Shown here: positions 43,609-52,266 of the stretch, piece by piece
Layout: each line of letters opens with the position of its first letter
Numbering within the stretch: position 1 is the stretch's first letter
Origin: Hydrogenophaga sp.
Lineage (GTDB): Bacteria; Pseudomonadota; Gammaproteobacteria; Burkholderiales; Burkholderiaceae_C
Assembly (NCBI RefSeq): GCF_030373225.1
Contig: NZ_JAUCZG010000012.1
Location: 56,055-120,054 of the forward strand
Reading direction: 5' to 3'
Length of the DNA stretch: 64,000 nt
The notes under the pieces: generated by a model
The model's database searches: none
The model's input: the letters and a program-made list of their open reading frames with translations, nothing else
What the model was told of the DNA's origin: nothing
Made by a program: the position numbers and the translations under genes

Positions 43609-44876
43609 GGCGTGTTTCCCGGGATGGATTGGGCGAGTACACCCAGCGATTGCTCGATCAGGCTTCTGGTTTTGCCGTACGCCGCTCGCGTCTTGTCGAG
43701 GTAAGTGGGCGCCAAGCCGTGACCTGTGGGGTCTGCGCTGCTCGGCGGCAGGGCAATGTTCACGCCCGGCACGCTGTTGAGGCCGCTGGCCCGCAGGACG
43801 TTGATGACCAGATCGATGTCGGCCAGCACGTGCTCACCGCGCAGCGTGGGTGAGGCAGGAGCGACATGCACAACCTCTGCACGGGCATCCGGTTTGGCGG
43901 CTTTGAGTGCGTCGTAGGCGCTGTTGACGAACAGGTTTCCCTGCGAATGCGCCACCAGCAGCAGGCTGCTTCCAGCATCGGCATGGCGCCAGAGGCGCGT
44001 CATGTGGTCCGCGCGGTTCTCGTAGGTGGGCGAGTCGGCAAAGAGGGTCAGCAGCTTGAGCGTTTCTCGGGCCAACTGGTTGAGCAGGGCGCTGGCGGTG
44101 GCGTCCAGCGACTGCAGCAAGGCGTTGCCGCCGTCGCCCAGCAGGCCAAGCAGGCGGCCTGTGAACGACGTCGCTTGCGCATGGCGCCCCGCCAGCACAT
44201 CCCAGAAGGTTTCCCAGCGGTCGACGAACACGCCACCCGTTTCCTGGCTCCGTTGCTCGAACACTTCAGCCAGGTCTTCCAGACAACTGAACCTTCCGTA
44301 CCAGGCATCGCCACATGCGGTCTGGTTGTAGAACTGGGCGTATTTCAGCTGAGCATCCTTGTACTGGGAGCCAAATTCGTCTTTGAGCCGATCCATGCCG
44401 CTTTGGGCCGCATCGCGCGTGTTCGCCACTCCATTGAAAAACCCGATCACGATGTCCCTCCGGGATTGCACCACCCAGCTGGCGTTGTTGCCGCAATGCT
44501 CACAACTGGCCACGAACTCGATGGGTTCGCTGGCTGGCTGCGTGGGCACGTATGTGAGCAGCAGCAGGCCCTCACCGTTTGTTTGCCACGGGAATCCCGC
44601 ACAGGGTCCCCTGCAGTTGAGGAAGCCGTGTCGCCACTGATCGGAGGCCACGATGCTCACCGGCTTGTGGGCAGCAGGGCGCCCGTTGAGCGTGAGGCTC
44701 AGTGTGAGGTCGATGGGCGTCAGGTCCTTGTCGATGGTTCGCGAGGAGCCGGTGAGCGAAATGACGTAGGGGGTGTAAGTGGCGGTGACGCAGCCTCGAC
44801 GGAAGTACACGTATTGAAAATGGCGGCAGCTTCCCTGCGGTGTGCACAGGGTCTGGCTGAGGTTGACCGCGTGCAC
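43605..44876 (-). CDS. Alpha/beta-hydrolase-like protein with HSQGN motif (unknown family)
   Basis: A 423-residue protein. Residues about 308-318 read SLLLVAHSQGNLFV, a serine-hydrolase nucleophile elbow with the HSQGN form found in PGAP1-like and phospholipase-like proteins. An N-terminal beta-rich part contains paired cysteines (GSCRHF, NCRGPC, CEHCGN, ACGD, SCLED) that look like disulfides, pointing to export or an extracytoplasmic location, though no signal peptide is seen; the true start could be farther upstream or the protein may be anchored by a partner. It starts nine bases after the upstream exported protein gene and overlaps the lipoprotein gene. Function not recognised. Confidence 0.65.
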   Translation of the reverse strand: MHAVNLSQTLCTPQGSCRHFQYVYFRRGCVTATYTPYVISLTGSSRTIDKDLTPIDLTLSLTLNGRPAAHKPVSIVASDQWRHGFLNCRGPCAGFPWQTNGEGLLLLTYVPTQPASEPIEFVASCEHCGNNASWVVQSRRDIVIGFFNGVANTRDAAQSGMDRLKDEFGSQYKDAQLKYAQFYNQTACGDAWYGRFSCLEDLAEVFEQRSQETGGVFVDRWETFWDVLAGRHAQATSFTGRLLGLLGDGGNALLQSLDATASALLNQLARETLKLLTLFADSPTYENRADHMTRLWRHADAGSSLLLVAHSQGNLFVNSAYDALKAAKPDARAEVVHVAPASPTLRGEHVLADIDLVINVLRASGLNSVPGVNIALPPSSADPTGHGLAPTYLDKTRAAYGKTRSLIEQSLGVLAQSIPGNTP

Positions 44877-44885
44877 GTCTACCGT

Positions 44886-45242
44886 TTAGAGGTGCTGGTC
44901 GTACTCAAGATACAGGTCGGTCGACATGGTGATGTCGGGCGAAAGCCACTGCACGGAAGAAGCATGGCCCACCAGCGTGCCCTGTTCCAGCGGCGGCAGC
45001 TCTGCCAGGCTGCCCGCGGTGTATTTTTCCAGGACGCCATGGCCCCGGTAAAACCGGAACTGGTAAATGAACTCGTGTGCGCGTTGTTCGGCCGGGGTGA
45101 AGGTTTCCGGCATCGTGTAGTCGAAACTGCTTACGTCGAGGCATCTGGTTTCGGCGAGCAACTGGGTCGGCGCCAGTGCGAACCACAAGACGGCCAGATG
45201 AGCCCACCATCTTCTCGGGCGTTCCCTTTTCTTCACAGTCAT
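44886..45242 (-). CDS. Exported hypothetical protein (118 aa)
   Basis: A 118-residue protein with a basic N-terminus (MTVKKRERPRRWW) and a hydrophobic core ending in LLAET, a Sec signal peptide of about 31 residues, then a mature part of about 87 residues without known domain. It contains one cysteine and several aromatic residues. First of three minus-strand genes with the HSQGN hydrolase and the lipoprotein; the spacing (9 bases, then a 4-base overlap) indicates one operon. ATG at 45242 follows GGAGGCAGGACAAC. Confidence 0.68.
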   Translation of the reverse strand: MTVKKRERPRRWWAHLAVLWFALAPTQLLAETRCLDVSSFDYTMPETFTPAEQRAHEFIYQFRFYRGHGVLEKYTAGSLAELPPLEQGTLVGHASSVQWLSPDITMSTDLYLEYDQHL

Positions 45243-45295
45243 GTTGTCCTGCCTCCTTGGTCTCGCGACTCTATTGAAGGCTGCAGACCGTAGAA

Positions 45296-45315
45296 AATAA
45301 TATAAAAGTATTATT
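45296..45315. promoter_or_regulatory. AT-rich inverted repeat between yifB and the exported-protein operon
   Basis: AATAATA and TATTATT separated by six bases, all A/T apart from one G, in a GC-rich genome. It lies 10 bases after the yifB stop and 54 bases before the exported-protein start. It may be a promoter -10 region, a bound operator, or a weak terminator for yifB. Confidence 0.45.
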
Positions 45316-45325
45316 TAACGCGACT

Positions 45326-46876
45326 TCAGCCGTTCTTTTGCACCACCCGGCGGTACTGCACTGCTTCGGCCACGTGCGCCACCCCCACCGCGTCCTGCCC
45401 CGCCAGATCGGCGATGGTGCGCGCCACCCGCATGGCGCGGTGGGTGCCGCGCGCGCTCCAGGCCAGGCGGGTGGCGGCGGTGTGCAGGAACTTGAGCGCG
45501 GTGGCGTCGATGTGGGCGTGCTCGTCCAGCGCCAGGCCTGCCAGCGCCTGGTTGGCCGTGCCTTGCCGCCTCTGAGCCCGCGCTCGTGCAGCGACCACCC
45601 GTTCGCGCACGCTGTCGCTCGATTCACCCACCTGGTGGTTGAGCAGGGTCTCGGGCGGCTGGGCCGGCACCTCCACATGCAAGTCGATGCGGTCGAGCAG
45701 CGGCCCACTCAGCTTGCCCTGGTAGCGCGCCACCTGCTCGGGTGTGCAGCGGCAGACCCGGGTGGGGTGACCCAGAAAGCCGCAGGGGCAGGGGTTCATG
45801 GCCGCCACCAGCTGGAAACGGGCCGGAAACTCGGTCTGCATGGCGGCTCGCGAGATGCGGATGTGTCCGCTTTCCAGTGGTTCGCGCAGGGCTTCGAGAG
45901 CGGCGCGGGGAAACTCGGGCAGCTCGTCCAGAAACAGCACGCCGTGGTGGGCGAGCGATATCTCGCCCGGCCTCGGTGGTGAGCCGCCACCCACCAGCGC
46001 CACCGCGCTGGCGCTGTGGTGCGGTGCGCAGGTGGGGCGTTGGCCCCAGCGAGTGAGCTCGAAGCGGCCGGCCAGCGAGGCCAGCGCGGCCGCCTCCAGT
46101 GCCTCGTCGGTGGTCATCGGCGGCAGCAGTCCGGCGAAGCGGTGGGCGAGCATGGACTTGCCGGCGCCGGGCGGCCCGGTCATCAGCAGGCTGTGCCCGC
46201 CGGCGGCCGCGATCTCGAGCGCGCGCCGCGCCGCGCCCTGTCCTTTCACGTCGGCCAGGTCGGCCAGCGGCGGGGCATGGCCCATGGTGTGGGCCGCCAG
46301 TCGCGTCCAGCCAGCGTCGTCGGGCGCCTCGGGGGCCCCTGCGGTTTCGGGCAAAAAGCGCGCGATCACATCGAGCAGGTGGCACGCGCGGTAGACCCGC
46401 GCCTGCGGCACCAGGGCGGCCTCTTCGGCGCTGCCCGGCGGCAGCACGAGACAGGCGTTGGCGGCTTCAGCCCCGGCGTCGCGGTGCAGGGCCAGGCTCA
46501 TGGCGAGTGCGCCGCGCACCGGGCGCAGCTCACCGCCCAGCGAGAGTTCGCCGGCGAACTCCCAGTCGGCCAGCCGGGCCGCGCTGATCTGCCCGCTGGC
46601 GGCCAGGATGCCCAGCGCGATCGGCAGGTCGAAGCGGCCGGAATCCTTGGGCAGGTCGGCCGGCGCCAGGTTCACGGTGATGCGCTTGTTGGAAGGAAAT
46701 TCCAGCCCGGCGTTGGCGATCGCCGATCGCACGCGCTCGCGGGCCTCCTTCACCTCGGTGTCGGCCAAGCCGACCAGGGTGAAGGCGGGCAGGCCGTTGG
46801 CCAGATGAACCTCGACCCGCACGGGGCGCGCGTCCAGACCGAGCAGTGCACGGCTGCGCACCAATGACAGACTCAT
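45326..46876 (-). CDS. YifB/ComM-type Mg-chelatase-like AAA ATPase
   Basis: A 516-residue protein with the YifB plan: an N-terminal Lon-substrate-like domain (SLVRSRALLGLDARPVRVEVHLANGLPAFTLVGLAD, split here), a central AAA ATPase with Walker A GPPGAGKS and Walker B VLFLDELPEF, and a C-terminal Mg-chelatase lid. ComM homologues remodel branched DNA and help natural transformation; the name YifB covers the family. It is divergent from glnK across 400 bases, an order found in many beta-proteobacteria. Not a magnesium chelatase of chlorophyll synthesis. Confidence 0.93.
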   Translation of the reverse strand: MSLSLVRSRALLGLDARPVRVEVHLANGLPAFTLVGLADTEVKEARERVRSAIANAGLEFPSNKRITVNLAPADLPKDSGRFDLPIALGILAASGQISAARLADWEFAGELSLGGELRPVRGALAMSLALHRDAGAEAANACLVLPPGSAEEAALVPQARVYRACHLLDVIARFLPETAGAPEAPDDAGWTRLAAHTMGHAPPLADLADVKGQGAARRALEIAAAGGHSLLMTGPPGAGKSMLAHRFAGLLPPMTTDEALEAAALASLAGRFELTRWGQRPTCAPHHSASAVALVGGGSPPRPGEISLAHHGVLFLDELPEFPRAALEALREPLESGHIRISRAAMQTEFPARFQLVAAMNPCPCGFLGHPTRVCRCTPEQVARYQGKLSGPLLDRIDLHVEVPAQPPETLLNHQVGESSDSVRERVVAARARAQRRQGTANQALAGLALDEHAHIDATALKFLHTAATRLAWSARGTHRAMRVARTIADLAGQDAVGVAHVAEAVQYRRVVQKNG

Positions 46877-46946
46877 GATGATTCACTCCCTGTTTCGGTG
46901 CGTTTCTCTGGGCGCCGGGGTTTGGATGCCGATCTGCCCGCTCGCG

Positions 46947-46963
46947 TGCACTTGAATGGTGCA
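46947..46963. promoter_or_regulatory. NtrC-like binding site upstream of glnK
   Basis: TGCAC-TTGAA-TGGTGCA, close to the enteric NtrC consensus GCACN5TGGTGC. It lies 145 bases upstream of the sigma-54-like -24 element, a typical enhancer distance, and fits the nitrogen control expected for glnK-amtB. Confidence 0.7.
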
Positions 46964-47107
46964 ATGTTTCCGGGCGGCGACGACCCGGGTGCCTTTTGTC
47001 GGTGCGGCCCGTCGGGTGGGGGCCGCTGGCAGGGCCTGCCGGCGCCGCCGCGGGCACTGTAATGGCGGCCCGGAGCCGCAACCCCTGCGGGTACCCGGAA
47101 CGCGGGT

Positions 47108-47123
47108 TGGCATATTCCCTGCT
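47108..47123 (+). promoter_or_regulatory. Sigma-54-like promoter of glnK-amtB
   Basis: TGGCAT, ATTCC, CTGCT: the GG and GC of the -24/-12 pattern are in place with correct spacing. It leaves a leader of about 140 bases before glnK. Confidence 0.6.
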
Positions 47124-47134
47124 AAGGCTTGTAA

Positions 47135-47614
<480 letters not shown>

Positions 47615-47645
47615 TCATCGCCACTGAACCAGAAAGATCACGGAC

Positions 47646-49070
47646 ATGAAAAAACTCATTGCAACCCTGTTGCTGGGCGTGGGCCTGGCCCTCGGCGGCC
47701 TCAACGCCACCGCGCAGACCACCACCGAAGCACCGCCGGCGGCGACTGCCCCCGCCGCCGAAGCCCCTGCTGCCGCACCTGCGGCGGCCGAGGCACCCGC
47801 TGCGGCGGCAGAGGCACCCGCAGAAGAAGCGGTCAAGGAAACCATGGACAAGGGCGACGTGGCCTGGATGATGGTCTCCACCATCCTTGTCGTGCTGATG
47901 GTCGTGCCCGGCCTGGCCCTGTTCTACGGCGGCCTGGTCCGCAGCAAGAACATGCTGTCGGTGCTGATGCAGGTGATGGTGGTGTTCTCGCTGATCGTCG
48001 TGCTGTGGGCCGTGTACGGCTACAGCCTGGCGTTCGGTGGTGAGGGCCTCATCATCGCCAACCTCGACAAGGTGTTCCTGATGGGCATCACGGCCGATAC
48101 GCTGGCCGCGACGTTCACCCCGGGGGTGATGATTCCCGAGCTGATCTTCGTCGCCTTCCAGGCCACGTTCGCCGGCATCACCTGCGCCCTGATCGTGGGC
48201 TCGTTCGCCGAGCGCATGAAGTTCAGCGCCGTGCTGATGTTCTGTGCCCTGTGGTTCACCTTCAGCTACCTGCCGATCGCGCACATGGTCTGGGGTGCCG
48301 GTGGCTACCTGTTCGACAAGGGCGCCCTCGACTTTGCTGGCGGCACCGTGGTGCACATCAACGCCGCCATGGCCGGCCTGGTGGGTGCCTACATGCTGGG
48401 CAAGCGCATCGGCTACGGCAAGGAGTCGATGGCTCCCCACAGCCTGACGCTGACCATGGTGGGTGCCTCGCTGCTGTGGGTGGGCTGGTTCGGCTTCAAC
48501 GCCGGCTCCAACCTGGAAGCCAACGGCGGCGCGGGTCTGGCCTTCATCAACACCCTGCTGGCCACTGCCGCTGCGGTGCTGGCCTGGTGTGTCGGTGAGG
48601 CGCTCTCCAAAGGCAAGGCCTCGATGCTGGGCGCTGCTTCCGGCGCGGTTGCCGGCCTGGTGGCCATCACCCCGGCCTGCGGTTCGGTGGGCCCCATGGG
48701 CGGCATCATCATCGGCCTGGTGTCCGGCTTCCTGTGCCTGTGGGGTGTGTCCGGTCTGAAGAAGATGCTGGGTGCCGACGACTCGCTGGACGTGTTCGGT
48801 GTGCACGGCGTGGGTGGCATCGTGGGCGCGCTGCTCACCGGTGTGTTCTCCGCCGGTTCGCTGGGTGGCATCAAGGGCGACGACTACTCCATCGCCAGCC
48901 AGATGGTGGTGCAGGCCGAAGGCGTGCTGATCACCATGGTGTGGTCTGCCGTGGTGGCCTTCATCTGCTACAAGATCGTGGACATGATGGTCGGTCTGCG
49001 CGTGTCGGAAGAAGCCGAGCGCGAAGGCCTGGACATCACCGCACACGGCGAGACGGCGTACAACCGCTGA
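47646..49070 (+). CDS. amtB: Ammonium transporter
   Basis: A 474-residue Amt-family ammonium channel. A 23-residue signal peptide (MKKLIATLLLGVGLALGGL...) precedes an Ala/Pro/Glu-rich periplasmic segment (about 24-62), then 11 helices. Conserved pieces include FYGGLVRSKN, ALWFTFSYLPIAHMVWG, VVHINAAMAGLVGA, WFGFNAGS and VFGVHGVGGIVGA, with the pore histidine pair in HIN and HGV. The C-terminal tail (EEAEREGLDITAHGETAYNR) is the GlnK-contact region. The long Ala-rich stretch between signal and first helix is unusual in length but seen in beta-proteobacteria. Operon with glnK. Confidence 0.96.
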   Translation: MKKLIATLLLGVGLALGGLNATAQTTTEAPPAATAPAAEAPAAAPAAAEAPAAAAEAPAEEAVKETMDKGDVAWMMVSTILVVLMVVPGLALFYGGLVRSKNMLSVLMQVMVVFSLIVVLWAVYGYSLAFGGEGLIIANLDKVFLMGITADTLAATFTPGVMIPELIFVAFQATFAGITCALIVGSFAERMKFSAVLMFCALWFTFSYLPIAHMVWGAGGYLFDKGALDFAGGTVVHINAAMAGLVGAYMLGKRIGYGKESMAPHSLTLTMVGASLLWVGWFGFNAGSNLEANGGAGLAFINTLLATAAAVLAWCVGEALSKGKASMLGAASGAVAGLVAITPACGSVGPMGGIIIGLVSGFLCLWGVSGLKKMLGADDSLDVFGVHGVGGIVGALLTGVFSAGSLGGIKGDDYSIASQMVVQAEGVLITMVWSAVVAFICYKIVDMMVGLRVSEEAEREGLDITAHGETAYNR

Positions 49071-49156
49071 GCCCTGCGGGGCTTCACCCGCGGACCGGTC
49101 CTCTCTTCACCGAAGGTCCCCTCCGCGCGGTTGTCGAATCTCTCCTGTGGAAGTTG

Positions 49157-49190
49157 AACCCGCGTTGCCGCCCGGCACGCGGGTTTTTTC
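49157..49190 (+). terminator. Rho-independent terminator of glnK-amtB
   Basis: Arms AACCCGCG (49157-49164) and CGCGGGTT (49178-49185) followed by a run of six T within TTTTTTC. It is 87 bases past the amtB stop. Confidence 0.85.
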
Positions 49191-49247
49191 TGTTTGATGA
49201 ATTCTTTATAGTTACTGCGCTTGTCTCGCAGCGACCAGGAGGAATCC

Positions 49248-49472
49248 ATGAACCGAGCTTCTTTCACCCACACGGTGGCCGCCTTGTGTGCCGTCTTTGC
49301 GCTTTGCGCCCGGGCTGCCGAAGCGCCCAAGGGTGGCGCCCCACGCCAACCTGCGTCGGTGAAGTTTCACAAGGCCCCGTCGGAAGAAAGCCCGGCGGCA
49401 CGCGAAAAGCGCCTCAAGCGCGAATGCAAAGGGCGGGCGAATGCGGGCATGTGCCTTGGATACACAAGATAG
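49248..49472 (+). CDS. Small exported basic protein (74 aa)
   Basis: A 74-residue protein with a Sec signal peptide (MNRASFTHTVAALCAVFALCARAAEA, cleavage near residue 24-26). The mature 48 residues are basic and end in REKRLKRECKGRANAGMCLGYTR with two cysteines 10 apart. A good AGGAGG site (49237-49242) precedes the ATG at 49248. It looks like a small periplasmic or secreted protein; I do not recognise a family. It lies between amtB and glcE with its own ribosome site. Confidence 0.7.
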   Translation: MNRASFTHTVAALCAVFALCARAAEAPKGGAPRQPASVKFHKAPSEESPAAREKRLKRECKGRANAGMCLGYTR

Positions 49473-49482
49473 CCCGGCAGGT

Positions 49483-49550
49483 TTGCATCCGGCCGTGCAA
49501 AAAAATCAAAGTGCGGTGAAGCCCCGCCGACTACCATCGGCCGGATGCAA
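49483..49550 (+). promoter_or_regulatory. Long inverted repeat covering the glcE start codon
   Basis: TTGCATCCGGCCG (49483-49495) and its exact reverse complement (49538-49550) are separated by 42 bases; the ATG of glcE (49545-49547) sits in the second arm. In the message a 13-bp GC-rich stem would hide the start. The loop has its own small stem (GCGG...CCGC). As DNA it could be an operator. Confidence 0.6.
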
Positions 49551-50669
49551 GCCAGCACCACCGAACACCCCAGCCACCTGATCGAGCAGATCCTGCAAGC
49601 CAGCGCCGAGCGCCAGCCCTTGCGCATCGTCGGCGGCAACACCAAGTCGTTTTATGGCGCGCCCACCGCGGGCGCCGCCCTCTCCACCGCTGACTGGACC
49701 GGTGTCGTCAGCTACGAACCGACCGAGCTCGTGATCACCGTGCGCTCGGGCACGCCGCTGGCCGAGGTGGAGGCCTTGCTGGCCGGGCAGGGCCAGTGTT
49801 TCCCGTTCGAGCCGCCGCGCTTCGGCCCTGGGGGCACGGTGGGTGGCATGGTGGCCGCCGGCCTGGCTGGCCCGGCGCGTGCCACGGCCGGCTCGGTGCG
49901 TGACTACGTGCTGGGCGCCAGCTTCATCAACGGCCGCGGCGAACGGCTGACCTTTGGCGGCCAGGTGATGAAGAACGTGGCCGGGTACGACGTGAGCCGG
50001 GTCATGGCCGGATCGATGGGCACCCTGGGCCTGATCACGGAAGTGAGCCTCAAGGTGCTGCCGGTGGCCCTGGCCGAAGCCACCGTGGTTTTTCCGCTGG
50101 GACAGCACGACGCACTGGAGCAGTTGCACCGCTGGGGTGGGCAGCCGCTGCCGATCAATGCGTCGTGCTGGGTCAAGGACACCACCCGGCCCGAGGCCCC
50201 CGAGCTGCTGTTCGTGCGGCTGCGCGGCGCGGTGGCCGCGGTGGAGGCGGCTTGTGAACGCATGGCGCGAGAGGCCGGTGGCACCCGCATGGACAACGCC
50301 CAGGCGGGGCCCGACTGGGACGCCTGCCGTGATCAGCAACTGCCGTTCTTCACCACGCCGCCGCCCGGGCTGTGCCTGTGGCGCCTCTCGGTTCCTCAGA
50401 CGGCGCCGGTGCTGGCGTTGCCTTACCCACAGTTCATCGAATGGCAGGGCGCGCAGCGCTGGCTGTGGGCACCGGCCTCGGCGGCCGCCGACTTGCGCGC
50501 GGCAGCCGGTGCGGTCAACGGCCACGCCACGCTGTTTCGCGCCGGGGTCGATGGCGCGCCCGGCGTGCCCCGCTTCCAGAGCCAGAGCGCCGCATTGCAA
50601 GCCATCCAGTCGCGTCTCCTTGAAGCCTTCGACCCCGCAGGCGTCTTCAATCCAGGCCGCATGGCCTGA
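49545..50669 (+). CDS. glcE: Glycolate oxidase FAD-binding subunit
   Basis: A 374-residue subunit of glycolate oxidase (GlcDEF), E. coli GlcE 350 residues. The FAD-binding segment LRIVGGNTKSFYGAPT and the PPRFGPGGTVGGMVAAGLAGPARA loop are typical. Glycolate oxidase turns glycolate into glyoxylate and passes electrons to the membrane. GlcD is not in this window and must be encoded elsewhere. The start is supported by alignment with GlcE, and GlcF follows five bases after the stop. Confidence 0.93.
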   Translation: MQASTTEHPSHLIEQILQASAERQPLRIVGGNTKSFYGAPTAGAALSTADWTGVVSYEPTELVITVRSGTPLAEVEALLAGQGQCFPFEPPRFGPGGTVGGMVAAGLAGPARATAGSVRDYVLGASFINGRGERLTFGGQVMKNVAGYDVSRVMAGSMGTLGLITEVSLKVLPVALAEATVVFPLGQHDALEQLHRWGGQPLPINASCWVKDTTRPEAPELLFVRLRGAVAAVEAACERMAREAGGTRMDNAQAGPDWDACRDQQLPFFTTPPPGLCLWRLSVPQTAPVLALPYPQFIEWQGAQRWLWAPASAAADLRAAAGAVNGHATLFRAGVDGAPGVPRFQSQSAALQAIQSRLLEAFDPAGVFNPGRMA

Positions 50670-50674
50670 ATCCC

Positions 50675-51916
50675 ATGCAAACCCAACTCTCCCCCGAATA
50701 CCAGGCCCGCGCCGAGGGCCGTGCGGCCGAGGCCATCCTGCGCAAGTGCGTGCATTGCGGTTTCTGCACCGCCACCTGCCCGACCTACCAGTTGCTCGGT
50801 GACGAGCTCGACGGCCCGCGCGGGCGCATCTACCTGATGAAGCAGGTGCTCGAAGGCGCCGAGCCGACGCGCAAGACGCAGTTGCACCTCGACCGTTGCC
50901 TCACCTGCCGCAACTGCGAAACCACCTGCCCCAGCGGCGTGGACTACGGTCATCTGATCGACATCGGACGCAAGCTGGTCGATGAAAAAGTGCCGCGTCC
51001 GGCGGCAGAGAAAGCCGTGCGCTGGCTGCTCAAGGAGGGGCTTCCATCGCCGCTGTTCGGCCCGGCCATGAAGCTCGGCCAGCTGGTGCGCCCGCTGTTG
51101 CCGGCCTCGCTGCAGAACAAGGTGCCCGCGCCGCGCCCGGCGGGTCGCTTGCCCACCCGCACCCACGCGCGCCGGGTCTTGTTGCTCGCGGGCTGTGTGC
51201 AGCCGGCCATGATGCCGAGCATCCACAGCGCGACGTTGCGTGTGCTCGACGCGGCCGGCATCCAGGGTGTGCTGGCGCCGGCGGCCGGTTGCTGTGGCGC
51301 GGTGAAGTTCCACCTCAACGACCAGGACGGCGGCATGGCGCAGATGCGCGCCAACATCGACGCCTGGTGGCCGCTGATCGACGGTGCGCAGGGTGTGGAA
51401 GCCATCGTGATGAACGCCTCGGGCTGCGGCGTGACGGTCAAGGAGTACGGACACATCCTGCAGGGCGATCCGGCCTACGCTGCCAAGGCGGCCCGCATCA
51501 GCGAACTCACACAAGACCTCAGCGAGCTGCTGCCCGCGCTCGTGCCGGCCTTGCGGCCCCTGCTGAAACACCTGCCCGACGCCTCGCGCGTGATCGCCTT
51601 CCACCCGCCCTGCACCCTGCAGCACGGCCAGCAACTCAAGGGCGGCGTCGAGCAGCACCTGGCGGCGCTGGGCTTCACCGTGCAGGTGGCGAAGAACGAG
51701 GCGCACCTGTGCTGCGGTTCGGCCGGCACCTATTCGGTGCTGAACCCCGAACTCGCCTACAGCCTGCGCGACCGCAAGCTCGGTCACCTCGGCGAACTCC
51801 AGCCCAGCGTGATCACCAGTGCCAACATCGGTTGCATCACGCATTTGCAGAGCGGCACCACCACGCCCGTGCGCCATTGGGTTGAAGTGCTGGACGAGAT
51901 GCTGATCGCGCCATGA
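50675..51916 (+). CDS. glcF: Glycolate oxidase iron-sulfur subunit
   Basis: A 413-residue protein with two 4Fe-4S ferredoxin motifs (CVHCGFCTATCP and CLTCRNCETTCP) and two cysteine-rich CCG domains (GCCGAVKFHL and LCCGSAGTYSVL). This is GlcF, the electron-transfer subunit, length as in E. coli (407). Its stop overlaps the start of the lrgA-like gene (ATGA at 51913-51916), a coupling that joins glycolate oxidation to the LrgAB-like transporter. Confidence 0.94.
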   Translation: MQTQLSPEYQARAEGRAAEAILRKCVHCGFCTATCPTYQLLGDELDGPRGRIYLMKQVLEGAEPTRKTQLHLDRCLTCRNCETTCPSGVDYGHLIDIGRKLVDEKVPRPAAEKAVRWLLKEGLPSPLFGPAMKLGQLVRPLLPASLQNKVPAPRPAGRLPTRTHARRVLLLAGCVQPAMMPSIHSATLRVLDAAGIQGVLAPAAGCCGAVKFHLNDQDGGMAQMRANIDAWWPLIDGAQGVEAIVMNASGCGVTVKEYGHILQGDPAYAAKAARISELTQDLSELLPALVPALRPLLKHLPDASRVIAFHPPCTLQHGQQLKGGVEQHLAALGFTVQVAKNEAHLCCGSAGTYSVLNPELAYSLRDRKLGHLGELQPSVITSANIGCITHLQSGTTTPVRHWVEVLDEMLIAP

Positions 51917-52266
51917 TCCCCGCGCTGGCCGCCCTGCTCGTGTTCCAGTTGATGGGTGAGGCGCTGGTGCTGGCCTTCGGGGTGCCCGTGCCCGGCCCGG
52001 TGGTGGGCCTGGCCCTGCTGCTGTCCACGCTGGTGCTGCGGCCCTCGGTGCTGGGCGCCATCAAGCCCACCGCGCAGTCCCTGCTGCAACATCTGTCGCT
52101 GCTGTTCGTGCCCGCCGGCGTGGGCGTCATGCTGCACCTGCAGCGGCTGGGCGACGAGGCGCTGGCCATCGGCGTGGCGCTGGTGGTCAGCACGCTGGTC
52201 GGCCTGGCCAGTGCGGCGTTGACCATGGCCTGGTTGATCAGGCGCATGAAGCGCCCTGCGCCATGA
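51913..52266 (+). CDS. LrgA/CidA-family membrane protein
   Basis: A 117-residue membrane protein of four helices with the family motif FGVPVPGPVVGLALLL and the FVPAGVGVM segment. In Staphylococcus CidA/LrgA are described as holin-like; in other organisms LrgA/LrgB pairs transport pyruvate or glycolate-type acids. Here it overlaps glcF upstream and lrgB downstream (ATGA, 52263-52266), so it is part of a four-gene unit and should act with LrgB in the inner membrane. Confidence 0.88.
   Translation: MIPALAALLVFQLMGEALVLAFGVPVPGPVVGLALLLSTLVLRPSVLGAIKPTAQSLLQHLSLLFVPAGVGVMLHLQRLGDEALAIGVALVVSTLVGLASAALTMAWLIRRMKRPAP

Noticed and set aside
43866..45293. 475-codon plus-strand open frame over the exported-protein operon
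   Set aside because: The minus strand has signal peptides, an HSQGN motif, coupled starts and good ribosome sites; the plus frame has none.
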